From: Rhizobium freirei PRF 81
GTDB taxonomy: Bacteria > Pseudomonadota > Alphaproteobacteria > Rhizobiales > Rhizobiaceae
Reading direction: 5' to 3'
Assembly (NCBI RefSeq): GCF_000359745.1
Contig: NZ_AQHN01000056.1
Coordinates: forward strand, 248,001 to 312,000
Length of the DNA stretch: 64,000 bases
Part shown: piece by piece, positions 58,756 through 64,000 of the stretch
Layout of the letters: each line of letters starts with the position of its first letter
Position numbering within the stretch: the stretch's first letter is position 1
Made by a program: the position numbers and the translations under genes
Notes under the pieces: model-generated
Seen by the model: only the letters and a program-made list of their open reading frames with translations
Told to the model about the DNA's origin: nothing
Databases searched by the model: none

Positions 58756-59346
58756 TCAGGCAGTTTTGGCGATCGGCGGCTGGGCAAGCTTGCGGCCGCT
58801 GGCGACGATGATGCCGACGGCGCTGTCGAGCCAGCCATCCTTGAGCTCCAGAGCCAGGAAACGATCACGCTGGAACGGGCCTGGCATGACAAGGTGGCGG
58901 GTCTTTGTAGCGAAGAAGCCGAAACGCTCGTAGTAGGGTGCATCGCCGACGAGCAGGATTGCGCCATGCTCGCGCTTCTTGGCTTCCAGGATGGCGGCGC
59001 GCATGAGCGCCGAACCGACACCCTTGCCTTCATAGGCGGGATCGACGGCCAGCGGGCCGAGCAGCAGTGCATCGACCGGGCGCGTCTCGCGGTCGACGCC
59101 GGCTTCGACGTTCCAGAGGCGGACGGTGCCGATGACGTGGCCGCTACGATCACGCGCGACCAGTGCCAGGCCCTCGGCCGGAACGCGGCCCTGGCGCAGC
59201 TTTTCCGACGACTTTTTGCGGCGGTCGGGACCCATGGCGCGATCCAGCAGGTTTTCGCGCGCAACGACATCGCCTGCATTTTCCAGGTCGAGAGTGAAAG
59301 TGGACGGCGCAAAGAATGCGCGGACAGAATCAAGAACAGCGGCCAT
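58756..59346 (-). CDS. GNAT-family N-acetyltransferase
   Basis: A 196-residue acetyltransferase. The acetyl-CoA motif is LLLGPLAVDPAYEGKGVGSALMRAAILEAKKREHGAILLVGDAPYYERFGF, spanning about residues 94-145 with Q/RxxGxG/A as YEGKGVGSA. The first 50 residues (VRAFFAPSTFTLDLENAGDV) may be a short extra region. It lies 94 bases downstream of the ornithine/lysine decarboxylase gene on the same strand, so polyamine acetylation is an attractive inference, but no substrate motif proves it. Confidence 0.88.
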   Translation of the reverse strand: MAAVLDSVRAFFAPSTFTLDLENAGDVVARENLLDRAMGPDRRKKSSEKLRQGRVPAEGLALVARDRSGHVIGTVRLWNVEAGVDRETRPVDALLLGPLAVDPAYEGKGVGSALMRAAILEAKKREHGAILLVGDAPYYERFGFFATKTRHLVMPGPFQRDRFLALELKDGWLDSAVGIIVASGRKLAQPPIAKTA

Positions 59347-59403
59347 CTTGGCCTCCCGTGCCCAATACCGTTATCAGCGGTGGTGACGAACTATTGTGAG
59401 GGT

Positions 59404-59430
59404 GCCGCCCCGATTGATTACGGGGGCGGC
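59404..59430. other. GC-rich stem-loop between the decarboxylase and GNAT genes
   Basis: GCCGCCCCG and CGGGGGCGGC pair with one bulge around an eight-base AT loop, 11 bases after the decarboxylase stop. It has no T run; it could trim or attenuate the transcript before the GNAT gene. Confidence 0.5.
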
Positions 59431-59440
59431 GATATCAAAC

Positions 59441-60574
59441 TCAGATGATGTAAGCCTTCAGCGGGTCGAAACCGTTGAACGCCACAGCCGAGTAGGTCGT
59501 GGTGTAGGCACCGGTGCCTTCGATCAGGACCTCGTCGCCGATGGTGAGCGTCACCGGCAGCGGATAGAGGTTCTTCTCGTAGAGCACGTCGGCCGAATCG
59601 CAGGTCGGACCGGCAATGACGCAGGGCTCCATCTCGTCGCCGTCGCGCACCGTGCGGATCGGGTAGCGGATCGCCTCGTCCATGGTTTCGGCGAGACCGC
59701 CGAACTTGCCGATGTCGAGGAAGACCCAGCGAGCGGCGTCGTTGTCCGATTTCTTGGAAATCAGGACGACTTCGGCCTTGATCACGCCGGCATTGCCGAC
59801 CATGCCGCGGCCCGGCTCGATGATCGTGTGCGGGATCTGGTTGCCGAAATGGGCGCGCAGAGACGCAAAGATCGCCTTACCATAGGCTTCGGCCGAGGGA
59901 ACATCACGCAGATACTTGGTTGGGAAACCGCCGCCCATGTTGACCATCTGCAGGTGGATGCCCTGTTTGGCGAGCGAAACGAAGACGCGCTTGGCATCGG
60001 CAAGCGCATCGTCCCAGGCGTCGACCTTGGTCATCTGCGAGCCGACGTGAAAAGACACGCCGTAGGATTCCAGACCCAGCTGATGGGCGTAGACGAGCAC
60101 GTCGACAGCCATCTGCGGAACGCAGCCGAACTTGCGCGACAGCGGCCATTCGGCGCCTTCGCCATCCGTCAGCACGCGGCAGAACACACGAGCGCCGGGA
60201 GCGGCACGGGAAATCTTCTCGACTTCCTCGTGGCTGTCGACGGCGAAGAGGCTGATACCGAGTGCATGCGCACGGGCGATATCGCGCTCCTTCTTGATCG
60301 TGTTGCCGAAGGAGATGCGGGCAGCGGTCGCCCCGGCATCGAGCGCCATTTCGATTTCAGCGACGGACGCGCAATCGAAATTGGAGCCGAGGCTGGCGAG
60401 CAGGCGCAGCACTTCCGGAGCGGGGTTGGCCTTGACGGCATAGTAGATGGCGCTGTCCGGCATGGCATGACGGAAGGCGTGGAAGTTGTCGCGGACGACA
60501 TCGAGATCGACCACCAAGCAAGGACCGTCCGGACGTCGGGTAGCGAGAAAGTCGCGAATACGCTGCGTGGTCAT
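59441..60574 (-). CDS. odc: Ornithine/lysine decarboxylase (type III PLP fold)
   Basis: A 377-residue eukaryotic-type decarboxylase making putrescine or cadaverine. The pyridoxal-phosphate Lys is in IYYAVKANPAPEV near residue 48. Then come GSNFDCASVAEIEMAL, VSFHVGSQ with the stacking His, MVNMGGGFPTKY, IEPGRGMVGNAGV and the partner-active-site Cys in GPTCDSADVLYE near residue 330. Rhizobial and other alphaproteobacterial members often accept both ornithine and lysine. The ATG at 60574 follows AAAGGGAA. A structured leader of more than 300 bases lies upstream, as known for the speF RNA element of these genes. Confidence 0.94.
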   Translation of the reverse strand: MTTQRIRDFLATRRPDGPCLVVDLDVVRDNFHAFRHAMPDSAIYYAVKANPAPEVLRLLASLGSNFDCASVAEIEMALDAGATAARISFGNTIKKERDIARAHALGISLFAVDSHEEVEKISRAAPGARVFCRVLTDGEGAEWPLSRKFGCVPQMAVDVLVYAHQLGLESYGVSFHVGSQMTKVDAWDDALADAKRVFVSLAKQGIHLQMVNMGGGFPTKYLRDVPSAEAYGKAIFASLRAHFGNQIPHTIIEPGRGMVGNAGVIKAEVVLISKKSDNDAARWVFLDIGKFGGLAETMDEAIRYPIRTVRDGDEMEPCVIAGPTCDSADVLYEKNLYPLPVTLTIGDEVLIEGTGAYTTTYSAVAFNGFDPLKAYII

Positions 60575-60639
60575 GTCAATTCCCTTTCAATTCCAAAGGC
60601 TCCGGGGAAACCCCAGAGGACAAAGGGCGACGCTCATTC

Positions 60640-60920
60640 GCTTAGGAACCAGCCGGTGGAGACCCCGGTACCATGCAAATGCGCGAAGCGCGGATGATGA
60701 ACGAGTGCCGCAAGCGGCGCTAATTCGCTTTGTCTGCCATGGATTGGAGGGAATATCCCAACCGCACTTCCGGCAATGAAGGTGTGCCTCTTCAGTAACC
60801 CCGGCTGTTGGAAAGCCGGGAGAGAACAAAAAGGCCCGCACCGTCGTTGCTTCAGATGTCCTCGCATTTTTCGGTTGGCCGAAATAGCGACTGGAGGGGT
60901 TAGTTCCAGGTACCTTACCG
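60640..60920 (-). ncRNA. Structured leader of the decarboxylase gene (probable alphaproteobacterial speF motif)
   Basis: The leader holds two separated copies of GGTACC (60909-60914 and 60667-60672), each self-complementary. It also holds GGAAC at 60907-60903, complementary to GTTCC at 60649-60645; these two pairings would cross each other, as in a pseudoknot or alternative folds. A hairpin CCCGGCT/AGCCGGG lies near 60800-60823. The speF element is established upstream of odc genes in alphaproteobacteria. I match it by position, length and conserved-looking blocks; the exact ends are approximate. An open frame overlaps it, but it has no recognisable protein sequence. Confidence 0.7.
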
Positions 60921-61044
60921 ATTTTCTCACCACATCGAGGATCGGCGGACACCCACGGGCACGTGCGACTTTGGGCTGATCGGGAAATAGGAACATTCGC
61001 GGTAATAATCAAGAAATTTTTTTGCCTATGCCCTAAAAAAATAA

Positions 61045-61071
61045 TTGAACAAATCGACGCATTTTGTTCAA
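61045..61071. promoter_or_regulatory. Inverted repeat ahead of the LysR gene
   Basis: TTGAACAAA, nine-base spacer, TTTGTTCAA: a perfect nine-base inverted repeat in the divergent region between the decarboxylase leader and the LysR start, 32 bases before the ATG. Its AT-rich dyad and position fit a LysR-type operator. Confidence 0.6.
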
Positions 61072-61102
61072 CATCTCGAAACAGTTAGCGGGGGGCTTTG
61101 CC

Positions 61103-61996
61103 ATGGATACATTAACCCGGATTCGCGCCTTTATAGATGTGGTGGAAGCCGAAGGATTTTCGGCGGCCGCGCGCAGGACAGGACGCTCCAAGGCGCTGCT
61201 TTCGAAATATGTTCGCGAGCTCGAAGACGAACTCGGCGCGCTGCTGCTCAACCGCACCACCCGCCAGTTCTCCATGACGGAGGCCGGCCATACCTATTAT
61301 CGCACAGCCTCCGACATATTGAAGGAAATCGATAATCTCGCCGACCTCGTGCGCGAGAACAATCAGCAGCTCAAGGGGCGGCTGCGCATTTCCGTACCGC
61401 GCACTTTCGTCGATGCCGAGGTCGGGCAATCGCTGATCGACTTCGCCAAGGAGAATCCTGACCTCGCGCTGGAGATCGCTGCCGACGATCGCTTCGTCGA
61501 CCTGATCGAGGAAGGCTTCGACGTTGCCGTGCGCATCACCAAGCTCGAAGATTCCGGCATGATCGCCCGCAAGATTTCGGACTTCCGCGTCCACCTCTGC
61601 GCAACGCAGGAGTTTCTCGACCGCTATCCGGCGCTGGAGCACCCGAGCGACCTGACGCGCGTGCCTTTCATCATCGACACTAACACGCGCTCGCAGGGCA
61701 GTATTCGCTTTGTGGATGCCGACAGCACCATCTTCAATGTCGCCATCAACGGCACGCTGGAGGTCAACAGTCCGCATGCGACGCTGCGCGCCGCGCTTGC
61801 TGACCTCGGCATTGCCGTCGTCCCGGATTTCATCGGCCGCAAGGCGATCGAAAGCGGGAAATTGCTGACCTTGTTCAACGATTATCTCCCGACCGACCGC
61901 GGCATTTATGCCGTCTATCCGCATCGCCGCTACCTGCCTGCCAAGGTGCGCATCTTTGTGGACTACCTGCACAACTGGTTCCGCAAGAACGGCTGA
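61103..61996 (+). CDS. LysR-family transcriptional regulator
   Basis: A 297-residue regulator. The N-terminal helix-turn-helix is RIRAFIDVVEAEGFSAAARRTGRSKALLSKYVRELEDELG, split from residue 6 on, and HTH residues look intact. The effector domain follows with LRISVPRTFVDAEVGQSLID near residue 90, and GFDVAVRITKLEDSGMIARK typical of the AaeR/CrgA-like subgroup. The ATG at 61103 has a run of G at 61090-61095. It is divergent from the odc leader. A perfect inverted repeat lies just upstream, so it probably regulates itself and could affect odc. Confidence 0.93.
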   Translation: MDTLTRIRAFIDVVEAEGFSAAARRTGRSKALLSKYVRELEDELGALLLNRTTRQFSMTEAGHTYYRTASDILKEIDNLADLVRENNQQLKGRLRISVPRTFVDAEVGQSLIDFAKENPDLALEIAADDRFVDLIEEGFDVAVRITKLEDSGMIARKISDFRVHLCATQEFLDRYPALEHPSDLTRVPFIIDTNTRSQGSIRFVDADSTIFNVAINGTLEVNSPHATLRAALADLGIAVVPDFIGRKAIESGKLLTLFNDYLPTDRGIYAVYPHRRYLPAKVRIFVDYLHNWFRKNG

Positions 61997-62051
61997 GAGC
62001 CGGCCGGTCCCAATTCCGTCTCATTTCCTGACCAGAAGTCGAAGTGAATCA

Positions 62052-62735
62052 ATGCTCGCGAAACACATCGGACGCATGAGAAAATCCACGATTGTCCACG
62101 CCGTCGCGCTCGCCGGCGGCCTGCTGCTTGCACCGGCCATCGTGTCGGCGCATCCGCATATTTTCGTGGAAGCGCGGCTTGAAGTGTTGGCAGGACCAGA
62201 TGGGAACGTGCAGGAACTGCGCAATGTCTGGCGCTTCGACGAGGTGTTCTCCTCCTCCGTGCTGATGGACTTCGACAAGAACACCAATCTGAAGCTCGAT
62301 CCGGACGAACTGAAGGAAGTCGGCAAAACAGTACGCGAATCCCTCGCCGAATACGACTACTACGCCAACCTGACGCTCAACGGCAAAACGATCAAGGTGG
62401 ACAAGCCCGACATCATCAATGTCGACTTTCGCGACGGCCAGCTTCTGATGTTCTTCGCCGTCAAGCCGGCCGAGCCGATGCCGCTGGCCAAGGGCAACAA
62501 GCTCAGCTTCGGCATCTACGACCCCACGCTCTATACGTCGATCGATTTCCCGAACGACAAGGAGCTGGTTACGGAAGGGGAAGCCTTCAAAAGCTGCACA
62601 CCGAAGGTCGTGCGCCCAAACCCGGATGAAGTCATCGCCGAAAACAAGACGACATTGACGGATGCCTTCTACAACGATCCGACGGGAACGACGATGTCGA
62701 AACTCTTTGCAACGCGGATAGACGTTCAATGCTGA
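62052..62735 (+). CDS. DUF1007-family exported protein (metal efflux partner)
   Basis: A 227-residue exported protein. A signal (IVHAVALAGGLLLAPAIVSA) ends just before AHPHIFVEARLEV, whose HPH motif opens DUF1007 proteins; RFDEVFSSSVLMDFD and LKLDPDELKEVG follow. Such proteins accompany NicO-type nickel/cobalt exporters or ABC permeases, with the N-terminal His likely binding metal after cleavage. The stop overlaps the start of the NicO gene (ATGCTGA), so the pair is translationally coupled. An ATG at 62076 is an alternative start. Confidence 0.9.
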   Translation: MLAKHIGRMRKSTIVHAVALAGGLLLAPAIVSAHPHIFVEARLEVLAGPDGNVQELRNVWRFDEVFSSSVLMDFDKNTNLKLDPDELKEVGKTVRESLAEYDYYANLTLNGKTIKVDKPDIINVDFRDGQLLMFFAVKPAEPMPLAKGNKLSFGIYDPTLYTSIDFPNDKELVTEGEAFKSCTPKVVRPNPDEVIAENKTTLTDAFYNDPTGTTMSKLFATRIDVQC

Positions 62736-63829
62736 TTTCGAGAGTAGGAAAGCTCGCTCCGGCTGCAGCGCTCGCCTTTCTGGCGGTTGCCAGTCTCGCA
62801 CATGCCGCGGGCTCGCCGCTCGGCATCGGCACGGCAGAGCCGAGCTTCCAGCCGACCGGCGGCCCGCTTGCGCCGATCTTCCTCTATGTGAATTACGAGC
62901 AGCAAGCCTTCTACCGCGCGCTCACCAAATCGATCGAAGCCATGCGCCAGGACCCATGGCAGCTCTGGACCCTGATCGGCCTCTCGTTTGCTTACGGCAT
63001 TTTCCACGCAGCCGGTCCCGGCCACGGCAAGGCAGTCATTTCCTCCTACATGGTCGCCAACGAGATCGAGCTGAAACGCGGCATCGGCATTTCCTTCATC
63101 TCGGCGCTCATCCAGGGTCTTGTCGCCGTCCTCGTCGTCGGCGCCGCCTATTTCGTCCTGCGCGGCTCAGGCATCACCATGACCATGGCGACCAACGCCA
63201 TGGAGCTTGCCAGCTTCGTCATGGTCATCCTGTTCGGTTGCTGGCTTCTGTTCCGCAAAGTGCGGGCGATGCTTCAGAGCCGCGCGCAACGCCGCGAGAT
63301 TCAGCTCGTGACATCGGCTGGTCCGATCAGCCTGTCGCTTTTCGAAGGTGCCGCAACCGGCACGGATTCGGTGCGGGGCTTCCAGCGCAGCGCCGCCGCC
63401 GGCGGCTATCAATGCTACGACCCCGCCCATGCGACAGGCGAAGGCGCCTATTGCGAAACCTGCGGCCATGCCCATCTGCCCGATCCGAAAATGCTGTCGA
63501 ACGAGAAATTCAGCATCCGCGAAGCCTGGTCGGCCATCATCGCCGTCGGTCTGCGCCCCTGCTCCGGCGCACTGCTGGTCATGACCTTCTCGATGCTGAA
63601 CGGGCTCTATCTCGGCGGGCTGCTGTCGGTGCTCGCCATGTCGATCGGCACGGCGCTGACCGTTTCGCTGCTCGCCATCATCGCGGTTTTCGCCAAGGGC
63701 ACCGCCATGCGCTTCACCGGCAGGGGTTCGAGGCTTTCGGCATGGGTCGGCAACAGCATCGAGATTCTCGGCGCGCTGCTGGTCGTCTGCACGGGCGTCG
63801 TTCTGCTCGGAGCCTCGCTCCAGAGCTGA
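62729..63829 (+). CDS. NicO-family nickel/cobalt exporter
   Basis: A 366-residue membrane protein with a signal-like N-terminus and about six helices. The family motif is the first-helix FAYGIFHAAGPGHGKAVISSY near residue 90, and the second is GLRPCSGALLVMTF near 275. Between helix blocks lies a cytoplasmic or periplasmic loop rich in Cys and His (Cys229, Cys242, Cys245, His247, His249), likely a metal sensor or acceptor site, where RcnA has a His-rich loop. Export of nickel or cobalt is inferred. It is coupled to the DUF1007 gene. Confidence 0.92.
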   Translation: MLISRVGKLAPAAALAFLAVASLAHAAGSPLGIGTAEPSFQPTGGPLAPIFLYVNYEQQAFYRALTKSIEAMRQDPWQLWTLIGLSFAYGIFHAAGPGHGKAVISSYMVANEIELKRGIGISFISALIQGLVAVLVVGAAYFVLRGSGITMTMATNAMELASFVMVILFGCWLLFRKVRAMLQSRAQRREIQLVTSAGPISLSLFEGAATGTDSVRGFQRSAAAGGYQCYDPAHATGEGAYCETCGHAHLPDPKMLSNEKFSIREAWSAIIAVGLRPCSGALLVMTFSMLNGLYLGGLLSVLAMSIGTALTVSLLAIIAVFAKGTAMRFTGRGSRLSAWVGNSIEILGALLVVCTGVVLLGASLQS

Positions 63830-63836
63830 CGGCGGC

Positions 63837-64000
63837 TTAGGGCTCCTTACGGCGCTGATAGCGCGCCCTCAACCAGAACACGAAGAAGAAAGCCAGGATG
63901 ACCAGCACGCCGAAACCGGTGCCGAGCCAAGGCGAAATCGTTCCGAGCCAGACGATGACGTTCGGCATCAGATAGAGCACGGCGGTTGCCACCAGCAAAA
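63837..64000 (-). CDS. C-terminal end of a small membrane protein (cut by window edge)
   Basis: The minus-strand frame is open from base 64000 to a TAA at 63837, giving 53 residues: a hydrophobic stretch (LLVATAVLYLMPNVIVWLG), a short loop and a second one (GTGFGVLVILAFFFVFW), ending RARYQRRKEP. Two membrane segments with a basic tail. I do not recognise the family from this end. It converges on the NicO gene. Confidence 0.6.
   Translation of the reverse strand, partial: LLVATAVLYLMPNVIVWLGTISPWLGTGFGVLVILAFFFVFWLRARYQRRKEP

Noticed and set aside
60587-61012. A 141-codon upstream frame in the odc leader
   Set aside because: It has no ribosome-binding site or recognisable protein sequence and overlaps the predicted structured RNA, so it is more likely incidental.

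Overview
The window looks like a chromosomal segment of a Rhizobiaceae alphaproteobacterium, probably genus Rhizobium. Reasons: high GC content; a CpdR-type single-domain receiver gene; a glgPBCA-pgm-glgX glycogen locus; a heterotetrameric sarcosine oxidase operon; a long structured leader before an ornithine/lysine decarboxylase, as known for the alphaproteobacterial speF RNA; and GC-rich intergenic palindromes of the rhizobial mosaic type. Nearly all of it is densely packed housekeeping or accessory-metabolic DNA. I see no phage, transposase, integrase, plasmid replication gene or CRISPR array.

Layout. 1-3.3 kb: the C-terminal end of an N-formylglutamate amidohydrolase gene running off the left edge, cpdR, a tRNA-Val(GAC) with its own promoter and terminator, and four small proteins of unknown function. 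3.7-6.5 kb: a TerC-like membrane protein (DUF475) and a bifunctional GDP-mannose precursor enzyme (manC). 6.7-13.3 kb: a three-gene cluster of transglutaminase-DUF2126, circularly permuted ATP-grasp fused to alpha-E, and a second transglutaminase; this is the most mysterious part of the window. 13.5-14.7 kb: a lone TadG-like von Willebrand A protein. 15-26.2 kb: the glycogen operon. 26.3-32.3 kb: a MaoC hydratase, then soxBDAG on the minus strand with an extra small exported protein between soxB and soxD.

33-37.4 kb: rpsU, a TPR lipoprotein, an amino-acid-oxidase-type flavoprotein and a membrane HWE/HisKA_2 histidine kinase. 37.4-42.6 kb (minus strand): an ECF42-type sigma factor with its DGPF partner, then the three-subunit transhydrogenase (pntAA-pntAB-pntB) behind an aa3-oxidase subunit IV gene. 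42.8-47.5 kb: a FeeM/LuxI-fold acyl-transferase-like protein, a membrane PAS-GGDEF-EAL protein whose GGDEF motif is broken, and an orphan Tat-exported TRAP binding protein. 47.8-52.4 kb: a gamma-Glu-GABA hydrolase, a 2-hydroxyacid dehydrogenase under a LacI-type regulator, a MarR regulator and a creatininase-family amidohydrolase.

52.4-64 kb: a His-rich COG0523 metallochaperone GTPase behind a possible Zur site, a WD40 protein and cysE; a secreted phosphoesterase paired with a di-heme cytochrome c peroxidase; a GNAT enzyme and an ornithine/lysine decarboxylase with a structured leader; a LysR regulator with a clear inverted repeat upstream; and a DUF1007-NicO nickel/cobalt efflux pair. The last gene runs off the right edge.

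At least three copies of one dispersed intergenic repeat (about 37.4, 48.7 and 49.75 kb) and one mosaic palindrome (24.0-24.2 kb) occupy the gaps. All calls come from reading translations and motifs by eye; no database search was run.
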